From assembly GCF_041146795.1 (NCBI RefSeq), contig NC_135187.1, positions 16,940,556 to 17,004,555 on the forward strand: a stretch of DNA of 64,000 nt, written 5' to 3'. This document shows, one piece after another, positions 34,101 through 44,999 of the stretch (positions are counted from its first letter, which is position 1; every line of letters begins with the position of its first letter). A program made the position numbers and the translations under genes. The notes beneath the pieces were generated by a model that had not been told where the DNA came from, made no database searches, and saw only the letters and a list, made by a program, of their open reading frames with translations. This stretch comes from Maylandia zebra. Its lineage: Eukaryota > Chordata > Actinopteri > Cichliformes > Cichlidae.

Positions 34101-36933
34101 TTTGATTAACTGTCTACTTCTGACTGCTAATCTCCATATCAGGAACAACTGAGCTAAAATAATAAATGAAGCCGCCACAGGTGTGCCATGTGTGTAAAGG
34201 ATTTGAATAAGCACATATGGATCATTATGGAACTTCCTATGACCAGCTTTCCTCATATGGGGGGGTTTACTTTTTTAGCTATAATGCACCTTATACTTCA
34301 CTCTGCTCAATAAAGTTCACCCTTTATATACCATCGGCTCAGCGGCCAGTCCATTTCACAGCCACTCTTTAACTGACTGTAATTCTGTCACTGTTTGTCC
34401 TACAGACAAAATTCAAACTGATCCGGAAGATAGAGAAAACCAACTTTATGGCAATATTTGATGTATCATGGCAACACAGTAGTATCTACAAGGTACTGTA
34501 GTCTGAATACAGACAGGGAAATCAGCTCTGCCTAGGTTTTACCATGTGTGCTTCACATTACCATAACTCATCAAACATTTTGGGATAGAGAGAAAATTCA
34601 AATGCCAGCTCAAAGATCAGAATTATTTTGTAGTTTTACAGCCACAGTAATTGGGGATTAAAGGGTCAAACACTGGTAACTGTATTGTCTTATGGTGTAA
34701 AACAAACCAAGTGTCCCCATAAGAAGAAAAAACAACTTTGTTTGGTGATGCTTAGTTTTTATACTGTCAGGTCCAATTAATCCAAAATAACTAGGAGAAA
34801 TTAAAATTGTATTCTGAACAAGAGCTTTGGTCTCAGGAGGCGCTGGAAGCAAGAAGGACCACTTCAGTTTCTGTTTGTCAAACAGGGTTAGGTTACATTC
34901 AGAGGTAAGTCTCATTAATAACCTCTTACAAACAGGTCTATTCACGTCTGCCAAGTCAAGCCAGTAACCTGAATATTACAAAAAAAATCCTAATGTTCCC
35001 ACTTTAATGCAGACTTTAACTCTTTGCTTCTTCTTTGATGTGAGAATGGGGGTAAAAGTGTGAGTCGATATCTCTAAACAGGTCGCCCTTAGTCAAATTC
35101 TCACCTGGAAGTTCGTTTTCTTGTGATAACAGATTGAGTTACTCAGCTCAGGGATTTGCTGTGCCGTGTTATGTCTATTTCCACATGCAAATAACTCTGT
35201 CTAACAGCAAATGAAACATCCAACCTGCTTTATTTATTTTGAGCTCTTTTAGTTTGGGTTTTGTGGATTTTTAGAAATTGGAGGCTGAGGTTAAATAACA
35301 AACCGGGTGGTAATTGTACACAGGTTAACATAATAAATAATTATGAGGAGAAGAAGGGCATATGCAGAAACTATTATGCAAACTAGCCACATGTACACAG
35401 TTTGATAAGAACTGGGGGGAAAAGCCACATTCATATAAATATTACAGAACTAAAAGTGTATATAGAGAGATATTTTAGGGCCTAAATAATCAGTCAGTGT
35501 TAATAAATAATGGACTATATGGACCTAAAAGCAAGATCCTTAACACTCTGGTGTCCAAACTACATGACCGATTTAAGATGACCTAGCATCTTAACCTTAT
35601 CCTCACCGAGTCTAAGGTTTCAACTTGTGTCAAAAGCGCAGACTTCAAACTAAAAACATGACAGAGCAGTAAAGTATGTTTTAGTTTGAGGCATCTAAGT
35701 CCTACTGCACAAAAACAGATTGAAGCCAACAAAATAACCATGATTATGTTGTCTATCTTGTGGACCCATGTTGTGGAAGCTTATTAAACACTTTATGATG
35801 CGCTAATGATACTGTTAAACTACATAAAATAGTACATACAAAAGCAAAACGTGTTCTGAATCACATTCAGCGTTATATTTTGAACATCTCAACAGATATT
35901 TGGGATTCAGGTATTTGCTTTAGTTTGATAAAATTCCAAGCACCATTTGTGGGGCAGGATTAGGGTTAGGAGATAGCACATATAATGACTTAGACCTCAG
36001 AGGGTTAACCATGGTGTAGAACTCCTTGGACTTGCCTGAGTCAGGATGTAACTCCTCTGGGCTTCCTCATTCACTACCAGACTTGCATTGATGTAGTCAT
36101 TCTCTGTGTTCTTCAGCTTCACCCGACTGTGATCGACTGCAAGTGGGATAAGGGAAATGTTATTTGGGCGTGGGCTGTGAATTGACAGGTAAACAGTCTG
36201 GCCTTTATACAAATGTTTACCTACATGGACTGACATCCCGATATCTGTTTCTGTTGCGATTCTCCGGATACTTTGCCACTTTGTAGGAACACTCGTGGGA
36301 CTGGTTCCTGATTTCCTGGACAGCGGGAGTAAGGTTTAGCGACACAAAAGAAAAAGTAATGAAACAAATCACTACGTGTACCAAATTCAAGCGGTTACAT
36401 TTTCAGTTCCGCCCCTCTCTGAGCATTTTCACTAGGCATATATTATCACATGAGAGCAATCAGAAAACCAGTTGGTTTACTCGTAAACACACGCGGTAAC
36501 TTTCGGCAGTCATTACATATGAACTAAGAGCAGGATCTTCCCGGGGGGAGAGCGGATTTAACAGTGTAAACAAGTCCGTAGCTATGTAATGTAGCTAATC
36601 GCTTCAACCATATGCACGGGCTTATGACATTGACTAAGCTTTCGGTAACATTAAAAGTAAAGTATGTCAGCGACTTCTAAAAATAACGCAAATCATGAAA
36701 ATGAGCTACAAAGGAAATTATTTAGGAAAGACGGTTATAACTTTATAGTAAATGCATTCCGGACTGTTAGTTTTACTCCAATAAATGCGCGCTTTAAGTA
36801 CTCACAATCCGCGTTAGCTTTGCGGTTGCTATGCTAACAGACTTACTGAGTAGAGTTTCTGCCACCGGCCCTCTGAATCTATCTCCTCAAACTTCTGGTC
36901 CATCTTCACCGTAGCCGTGGCAATCTGTTCCAT
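19823..36933 (-). CDS. ptpn2: Tyrosine-protein phosphatase non-receptor type 2 (TC-PTP), 10 exons, 403 aa
   Basis: This classical PTP dephosphorylates JAK1/JAK3, STATs and receptor kinases. Coding exons, 5' to 3' on the minus strand, are 36933-36847, 36315-36225, 36136-36036, 31410-31312, 29530-29393, 28775-28566, 26845-26684, 25169-24964, 24339-24244 and 19844-19823; the frame is continuous (1212 nt). Visible motifs are [28 protein letters not shown], the WPD loop [10 protein letters not shown] (D189), the P-loop [15 protein letters not shown] (C223, R229) and the Q loop QTPDQ. The tail QKRRRED...SERKRKRAKTSDY is a bipartite nuclear signal, as in the human TC45 form. [13 protein letters not shown] and adjacency to psmg2 favour PTPN2 over PTPN1. 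The N-terminus ([17 protein letters not shown]) is about seven residues longer than human; M11 is an alternative start. Intron 3 has a GC donor. Which teleost copy (a or b) is undetermined. Confidence 0.95.
22040..22175. repeat. Compound (CA)n(TA)n(CA)n microsatellite in ptpn2 intron 9
   Basis: About 17 CA units, a TA-rich centre at 22080-22101 and about 37 more CA units. Open frames across it are artefacts of the repeat. Confidence 0.9.
24037..24063. repeat. 11-bp perfect inverted repeat with 5-base loop
   Basis: The arms TCCATTGGGGT (24037-24047) and ACCCCAATGGA (24053-24063) surround AATTA. It lies about 180 bp into ptpn2 intron 9, just beyond the exon 9 donor. Confidence 0.85.
27760..28510. 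repeat. Degenerate tandem repeat, 150-165 bp modules, ptpn2 intron 6
   Basis: The motif GTTG(C/T/A)CAATACA recurs at about 27925, 28076 and 28240. Each is followed about 90-110 bp later by a TTGACC...GAAG...GAGGTC block. The array ends in a short CA-rich stretch and CTCCTTGGTGGAGGTAGC, an ending I recognise from teleost interspersed repeats. Modules are strongly diverged. Confidence 0.55.
33856..33898. repeat. Perfect 16-bp hairpin in ptpn2 intron 3
   Basis: The arms GTTCTTGTGAACTGTG (33856-33871) and CACAGTTCACAAGAAC (33883-33898) are exactly complementary, with an 11-base loop. The flanking bases do not extend the stem. Confidence 0.85.
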
Positions 36934-37095
36934 AGCCGGTTGGGTTGGTTAACTTTTTGACTTTCTACCTCATTACTTTATTTAGGACAGAGAAACCTTT
37001 ACCCGAACAGTGAACCCTTGCCCTCGCCGCGGAGCTCTCGCTGAGTGTTTGTCCGTTATCTCTCTGCCGCAGTTGTCATCCAAAAGTGAGAAAGG

Positions 37096-37107
37096 TGCGC
37101 ATGCGCC
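37096..37107. promoter_or_regulatory. ptpn2: NRF1-type palindrome upstream of ptpn2
   Basis: TGCGCATGCGCC matches the NRF1 consensus (YGCGCAYGCGCR) except for the last base. It lies about 165 bp upstream of the ptpn2 start codon in a locally CpG-rich stretch (about 37010-37110) and is probably part of a TATA-less promoter. Confidence 0.5.
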
Positions 37108-37513
37108 ACAGAGGTCCCTCCAGCGGTTAACGAATCAAATGCATCAAAGATGTTTAGCGAACAAACAAGATGTCAAACTCCAAGAAAACTTTGTCTGAAG
37201 GACTAGTTTACAGTATACATCCACGGAGTTCTATCTAATTTCATATTAAAAATGCACTGGTGCGCATTTTTTTAAGCTTTTTTTTTTTAACCATGCTCCC
37301 TTTTATAAGTTGTCTGTTGTGTGTACGTGTGTGTGTGTGTGTGTTGGTGTGTGTGTGTTTTACATTAGTATTTTGTAAATTATTAGAATATCTCTATGCC
37401 ACTAAAGCTTCATTCAGTATCTATTGCTCTGATGGCAAATAATCCGTTTTATTACCTCTATCAAATAAATTAAAAGCCTGGCAGGCAAATAAAGATTGCT
37501 TGGGGGGCCGGGA

Positions 37514-37538
37514 GGGGGGGGGGGGGGGGGGGGGGGGG
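37514..37538 (+). repeat. Uninterrupted G25 run
   Basis: A homopolymer of about 25 G, preceded by two shorter G blocks. Length may be unreliable in an assembly. Confidence 0.85.
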
Positions 37539-37749
37539 TATTTATTAAAGTATTTAAAACTAAAACATTTTAACAATGATTCAAAAAGCAAATGTATCTT
37601 TGACATAGATACATTGTTATTACATTATGTAATTGGAAAATAACAGTGTTCACACTTTTAGAAAGCAATACATTTTTAAAGTTTCAGCATAAAGTCATTT
37701 TCATTTAAGCAAATATGTCGGCTGAACTGCTAATTAAAGAAAATATCTA

Positions 37750-38200
37750 ATAATACAATTACATGGCAGCAACTTAGTGCATTTAGACTATAACTGGTCA
37801 TAGTGTAATGGGGTGGGGATATTGTTTTGCACACTATGGACCCTTTACTACTAACTAAGTACTGCTTAAAGACCACAGCCTATCTGAATGTTTTTGCTAA
37901 TGATCCCTGTATGAGCACAGGGTACCCATCATTTGATTGCTGCTTCCAACATGATAGCATACCATGTCACAAAGCTCAAACTGGTTTGTTGAACATCACA
38001 GTGAGTTCACTGTACTCAAATGGCCTCCACAGTCACCAGATCCCAATCCAATAGAGCACCTTTGGGAAGTGTTGGAATGGGAGAATTAATAATATAATAT
38101 TTTGTCAATATGGATCAAACACTCTGAGGAATGTTTTCAGCACCTTGTTGGATCTAGGCCAAAGAAAATGAAGGTAACTTTGAAGGCAAAAGGAGTACTA
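37750..38200 (+). mobile_element. Internally deleted fossil Tc1-like element (3' half)
   Basis: A short 5' piece (ACATGGCAGCAACTTAGTGC) is fused to the 3' half of the same family as 17690-18210. One frame reads FQHDSIPCHKAQ. After a frameshift another reads FTVLKWPPQSPDPNPIEHLW, the second catalytic Asp and Glu regions of a Tc1 transposase. Stops follow, so it is inactive. Confidence 0.75.
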
Positions 38201-39899
38201 ATGAATGGCGTTTTAGCAATGAGTTATTACAGCAGAGTTATTTTTCTTCATATATTACACCAATGACAGAAAACAAAAACAACACAACAATTACAAGTTT
38301 CTGTTAAATAAAACAAAACTCCCAGGAGGACAAAGTACACTTGGGTAACCTGATTCTTGTTAGTCAAAGTAAGCAAAGGGGTCAAATGAAGCATTTCTAA
38401 TGTTACAGAGGTTCACATTTCCCTTTTCACCTGTAGCAGGTTTGTCAAAGCTAATGGTTCAACTGGCTTTTTGTTTGTTTGTTTCTGAGGGAATGAAGGA
38501 TCAGATAGAGGACCACAGAATTTCAATTTATATAGTTACTGTGATGTACACCGTCTGCACACCGTCACAAACTTTAGTGAACTTTTTAAAGTTGGGCAGT
38601 CATGGTCATGTTAAGACATGTTACTTATCAACAACTAACAAATATCAGCTTGCTTTGAGAAGAAGAAAGTTGTTCTTAAGACAACATTTTTAAAAAAACT
38701 GCTATTACAGTGACGTTCCCTTCTTTCTTTCTTTTTTCCCCACAGTACAGCAGATGTAAAGGAAAGTCCTGGTGTTGAGACCAGACACATAAAAGTGTTC
38801 TCCGTGTAGTCGACCACTAAATATTTGGGTTAAGACTTGTTAGTGGTCATGGCAAAAATACAGTCAGTGTTATTTTTCGATTAGGATGACTCATAAAAAG
38901 AAGTTGAATGCTGGAGTTGTGGGTGTGTTACAAAACTACTCAGCAATGTCCGCAGGGGGACAGTGTTTCCTCTGCTACGTAAACACAGGCATGGTCAACG
39001 TGTCAAGTCATCAGCTGCAACAAGGAAGAAGTTTTCTAACTCAGTGAGTTATTTCACAAATAAAAGCTTCGTCCGGGAAAAGTAAAAGTAGGTAAAAAAG
39101 TAAGAGTAAAATGTTAAAGGTGGTAAAATTGTCCAGGTGATTTTATTTGGATTTGCAAATAATATGTTATTTTACTCATAAGAGCTTATCAGAAAATAAC
39201 ATTTTAGCACAAATTAATCCAAATTCTTAATATGTTTAGCCTTTTTAAACAAAATTCTTTATTTTTAGATGGCAGCTTATTTAAAAAGCATCTGACAAGA
39301 TAAAAGTGTCATCTTCTGCCATTTGTAAGTTTTACAAATTAAAGAAACTTTAGACAATTTGGGAGAGATAAGATACACACATTAAATGGTAGACAGACAC
39401 TGCAAAAACAAACAAACAAAACAACCCCAAACAAACAAATACAATATTCATCCAAATTAAATAACACTTTCATTTGAAAGATAATCATCAATAATTTTGT
39501 ATGACATATAGTGCCACAAATGTTTATGTCATGCACTTTTTTGTATTGTGTGTCGAACATAATGCAGAATGCAGTTTGTCCTACTCTGCTGCAACCTATT
39601 AAAAAGCTATTAGAAATTGTAGACTTTAGAAAACAAGAAGAAACTGAATTGCTAAAGATTTGAACGAGGATGTAAGTGTTCTCACTTCCATTTATGTGTG
39701 TGAATGAGAGTGAGACAGTGAAGCTGCAAGGAGTAAAGGTAGTGAATTATTGAGACAAACAAAACCCCAAAGAAAAGGCTAACGTTTGATCATTCCCTGT
39801 AGGTTTGATATCCCCTGCTGGATCACATATAGAGACAGGTGTGGACACTTACGGTAGACTGAGATAGTTTGGACATGTGCAGAGGAGCAGCTGCATGTG

Positions 39900-39904
<5 letters not shown>
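38201..39904. other. Intergenic region between ptpn2 and rnf19a
   Basis: No gene or repeat family was recognised beyond short A/T runs. Confidence 0.45.

Positions 39905-39951
<47 letters not shown>
39905..39951. repeat. (TA)n microsatellite
   Basis: About 23 TA units roughly 200 bp upstream of the candidate rnf19a first exon. Confidence 0.9.
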
Positions 39952-39952
<1 letters not shown>

Positions 39953-40139
39953 CTTTACATCGGTTCTTCCACCGCTTATTAGAAAAGCCTTTATCGTGAA
40001 AAGCATTTATTGTGAAATTATCATATTACATATCGGAAGTTTGAATGTTGTTTTATTTTGGTGTTTAACTTGACCGCGGTAATCAGACTCGGGGAATGTA
40101 CCTCGGCTGTCCTGCCAGGTTTTTTCTGCTGCTACACAT

Positions 40140-40226
40140 TTTCAGGTACTGCTTCCTGCGAAATGGAGACAACGGTGTACACTTCAGCTGTGAAGTAAAG
40201 GAAAATCAGGGGGAGGTTGTACGACG
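40140..40226 (+). other. rnf19a: Candidate non-coding first exon of rnf19a
   Basis: The segment ends ACGACG followed by GTAAGT, a strong donor, and has no long frame. A CpG-bearing stretch (40050-40110) precedes it. The next rnf19a exon has an untranslated 5' part (57462-57730), so an upstream non-coding exon is required; this is the best candidate by position and donor quality, but no transcript evidence is available. Confidence 0.35.
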
Positions 40227-43200
40227 GTAAGTTTTCACCTCGTAGCTCGAACCAGCTGAGCTTTTGTAAGATCAGAACTTCCTTCTCTTCGAGGCTGCTG
40301 GGATGCTAGCAATTTTTTTTTCTTTTTTTTAGCTTTGTTAGCTTGTAAAATTTCCTTGTTAAAGTGGTGGTCGACAGAAACCTTTATCCGACACCAAATA
40401 AAGGTTTACGAGCGCGAAGGGGTGCTTATATAAACCACCCACTTGAAGTATTTGTTAGTGAGTGAGCATTTGGCTTCGGCTCAGCTGCTCAGCAACTCTT
40501 TGGGCGATTAAAGTTAAGTCACTAGCCACCCGTAGCTAGCAGGCTAACCCTGGTTAGCCAAGTGGAAATTGTAAACAATATTAGATCGTTTCTGCGCTGA
40601 GCTCCACACGACGAGTAAGGTATCTCATGCATGAACGTTTTTACTACTTTTAAAATAAGTTGACAGAGCTGGGTCTTTCCAGCTTTTAGTTTAGGGCTCT
40701 AAAAGCCGTGGCCACAGTTGAACTTTCGGAAAATATGCAACTTTAGCCAAAGTTCTTCTGCTTTTGTGTTTTGTTAGACATTTAGGCTAATATATATGTA
40801 TACATATATAGTATACATGTATGTATGTGTGTATGTATGTATATATATCTATAAGTGAAGACGGTTTACTTCTCTGTTTTGGGGGTTGTGGGGGAAGGTT
40901 AATGATTTTACACTAAGTAACCTGCATGTAAAATCAATTTAACTATTACATTATGATCTCAATACAGATACTTCTGTACATTGTTTACTGCTGTCGCTTT
41001 GTATCACTGTTTTAATTAGTAGTAGCATATCAGTTGCTCAGTCCTTCCTCTATGGCGGTGCTGACTTTTAAAGCATGCATGTTAAATAAATTCAGGGCAT
41101 CTTCACTGGGGCTTTCCGTCAGTGAGTCACGGTGCTTTTGCTTGCTCTTGATCCCCTGTAGCATTTCACTTGAACAGAATTAATTCCAGATTTGGGATTT
41201 GTACACAGAACCAAACCATTTGTGCTGTAGCTTTAGGAAAACTTGGTCAGTTCGGTGTTTTAATGTAGAAACTCAAACTTTACTATTCTTTCAGCGGCAC
41301 AAGTGACTTGGTTAGTCAGCTTTTTTGTTGCTGTAGTACTACTGCCATGTTACACATAAATATATGTTATTGTTTACATCTCTTGAAACTAGGAATTTGT
41401 TTTAAAAGAAATATTACACATATCTTATGCACCTGCTATTTTCGGATGAGAAAATCTGTTTTTAAAAAATGTATAAATAAATAAAGAGATGACTAATAGA
41501 GGTCAGCCCCTCGTGGAAATTCATCAGAGAACTTTATTTACTCAAGCATGATTTGCATTTTTCCTTATTACATGATCAGAACACCTTAGGTTTCTGTCAG
41601 GTAAGGTAACACCGACTCATTGTGTCCTCGCCTGCCTTGCCTTTAATAAAAAGTACATTCTTAGCTAGGTAAAACCCTTGACAGGTGTATTGGTGGTTTC
41701 TAAAAAGTAGGTTAAAATGTTCTTCTTGTACTTTTATGATATAATACATTTAACTTTTATTTGCAGCTAACCAAGTTTGGGGACAGAAAACAAGAACTGG
41801 TTTCAGCTGATGACTAGTCTCAAATTGTCAAATCTGCTGAAATGAAACTCCTTCAAAGCTTCTTGGTTTTATTTTATTTTATTAGTAACCTGTGGCCGAG
41901 CCACAGAAGACCCTTGAGCTGAAGCAACATTTGCTCTATTGCAGTATTCCCTCTTATCTTATTAGAATGATACACGTATGTTGACTTTTTCTGTGGCTTG
42001 TTGAATGAACTAGCAAATAAGTATGTGCTGGGAACTGACAGAGAATATTTAAACATCTTTTTTTTTTTACTGTCAAATAGGGTTAATAGGGTTTTTAGGG
42101 TTTTCTGCTTGTGACAAATGATTAAAATGTGAGTCTTTTGTTATGTGGGAACAGTAATAGGTTATATTACAGCTTTATCTTTGTGTTTATGATTATGTAA
42201 CCAGGAATCCAGATAACATAAAATAGACTTCTGAAGAATATCGTAGTAAATGTGCATAAAACTCATCCTGGTCTTAAAGCAGGACATATTTTAATCTTCA
42301 GCTTAGTTCTGTTATATCCCTTCTACTGTAGCTTTAGTAGACTTTGGCAGTAGAATTTCAGCCAAATAAATTTAGAGGCTGTGAAATCAGTGTGTCCATG
42401 GCATATATTGCACAGTGAGCCTCATCTCTGCTGGTGAATTGTGAGTCGTTGTTTATGGGGGTTTCTTTCCTCCTTCATTGTAGAACAGAAATAGCTAGTG
42501 CTGTCCCCCGTCCCCCATAAATTCACCAATCTGCTTCCTGCTGTTTATAGTGAAAAGTCTTTAGTGGACAGTGGAGGGACTGTTATGTTATGTATTGATG
42601 ATGAGATGCACAATGTGGAGAACTGAAGGAGTGGATTCCCCTAATGTCTCCTGTTCTGCCCTAAAGTAATGAGTGTTGGCCCCCAAAAAATATGACTTTC
42701 GTTCCTGGGAATCTCTTGACATCATTCATGACATCTGTGTTTGCCCTTTCACTTGCTGTAAGACTTTGGCTTTGTAATGTTTACATCAGGCTGGCATTAT
42801 GTCTTCATCACCAACTTTGCTGTTAACTCAGATGATTTAGAGGGTACATGAGCTTCTGTGGTATTCTTGGAGGAAGAAGAGCAGGACAGTTAAGACTGAA
42901 TGAATAACTCGATTTCAGACAACAAGTCATTATTGAACTATAAATTAGTAACTAACAGTGGACCAAAAATTGGAATCCTAAATATCGACCTACGTATGCC
43001 AAACACTTTAGGAAAGCATCACCGGTCTAGTGAATTCAGCACAAGGAGGGGGTTTTTTTCTCTTATTTATATAGTTATTATTTTTCCCTTGAAAAGTTTC
43101 CTTTCTGCTTCCAATCATGGTCACATTGTGGCACAATACATGTCCTGCCAATGGCTTTATACAAATCCACTGACCCGTAATGATGGTAATGCATCAGCAA

Positions 43201-43890
43201 AGAAAGGGAAGAACATGACTTGCATCTAGTAAATATGCTGTATTTCCTAAGAGTGTGTGACTCAACTATAGAAGAACACTGCCATTCATTTGAAGTAGGT
43301 TTATTTTAAAGTTTGTATTTCTTTTTCCTCTCTGGTTGCTAAGTATAACAGCTGTTTTCTTGTTAAATATTTGCATAAGTCAAACACCACTGTGTCAGTT
43401 TTGAGCACTGTAAAATATTTTAGGTACTTTCTAAAATAAAGACCTGGGTGATATTTAACTGCGGTTTCATATTTGAGAATTAAAGGGGCGGCGACACAGG
43501 ATGTGACTAGCAGCAACCAGAAATGACGCGGATAATGATATTCAGCGATTTCAGGTGACAACCAGTGAAATAACAGCTGGCCACGTAAAGGTGGTGTGTC
43601 CCCGTCCAAACTAAGAGATGGTATGGATATAATTGATTGACATGTGACAGGCTGATAGATTAGAGAGTTACTTAGGCAGTCAGAGCATCAAATGTCCACT
43701 AGCCCTCAAACACCAGCTAAGGAGTGAGGTACAAAACGCGAATTGGTTTCTTTGTTAACTGGAGACTAAAACTGAATGCAAGTATCACGTTTGTTACAGT
43801 GATCTCTTGAAAAATCTGCTCGCTGAACATTTCGCGTCTGTCGTAGCTCATATGTGTCTGTATCTGTCTGATAATGTGGTTACTTTGGAG

Positions 43891-44924
43891 TAGGGCTGCC
43901 ACAAACGATTATTTTGACAGTCGACTAGTCACCGATTATTTCTACGATTAGTCGAATAATCAGATCATGCATCCATTGGACGTAAAACATACAGTTTATT
44001 GCACCAGCATGCATCTGCTCTTATATAACTATCATTAGCTTACAGCTTGAAGTGTTTAAGGTATGCGCTAACTAAAAATAAAGACAAGATGATAGTTTAT
44101 TAAATTTTAATGACATCTCCAGATTGTTTCGGTGGAGTTTAATAAACTCAGCCGTCTGCTCCTTGCTATCTAAAATATAACAGGACACCGGAGTATACTC
44201 TCGAGTATCTCATACTTCTGATAATCAGTTGTCTGCTTGACGTTTATTCAGCTGTGTAAAAACTATAACTTTATTTCTCAGCCAAACCGATTTACTCAGG
44301 AACAAATAAAATATAAAAAAAAAAGCCAAACAATAACATTTTTAAGTTATCTAAGTGACTTATATTAAATGTTTAACCTGAGTAGCGAAAGACGGCGGTG
44401 GGTTTGAAAACGATTTGCCGGGAGTCCGGTGTTCTCACAGGCTCGAGTGAGCCTTGAACCCCGGCTAGCTATCGAGCTGGTGGGTAACAGACGTCTCAGA
44501 AAACGTCGGAGCGCTTTTGAAAATATGTGGTGTCCTGATAAACTGAGCAGATATTTGAGGTTTACACAGCTACATTCTCGCCTGAAAACATGTTAAATGT
44601 TTATTTTGTGACCCAGAAAGAATAATAAGAGTAATATTAAAACTAACTAGCTGCCGCCATTGTTGACAAATGCGTTGGGCCGCGCTATGAATTCTGGGAC
44701 ACAGCTTCTTCTTCTTCGGGGTTTAACGGCAGCTTGCATCCTTGTACATGCAGTGCTGCCATCTTCTGTTTCAGTCCGTTATTACACTCTTAAATTCTAC
44801 TACTTATTCCTGCGTCTTTTGGGATCTTACAAAGCTTCAAACGACGCGTCGACTATTAAATTAGTCGTCGACGATTTTAATAGTCGACGTAATCGGAACT
44901 AGTTGACTAATCGTGGCAGCCCTA
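43891..44924. mobile_element. Non-autonomous hAT element with 8-bp target duplication
   Basis: It starts TAGGGCTGCCACAAACGATT and ends with the inverse, TAATCGTGGCAGCCCTA. The flanks at 43883-43890 and 44925-44932 are both CTTTGGAG, the 8-bp target duplication diagnostic of hAT. Subterminal regions are rich in GTCGACTAGTC/GACTAATCG motifs. No transposase remains, so it was mobilised in trans. Confidence 0.92.
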
Positions 44925-44999
44925 CTTTGGAGTATATGTCATGTTGGAAACTGAAGTGTACACAGCATCCAGTGACACAGACGTGCATTGCCATAGCCA

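Noticed and set aside
36141-36236. Upstream part of a minus-strand frame extending past ptpn2 exon 3
   Set aside because: Intron read-through; the splice sites at 36136 and 36225 give the conserved VSPFDHSRV joint.
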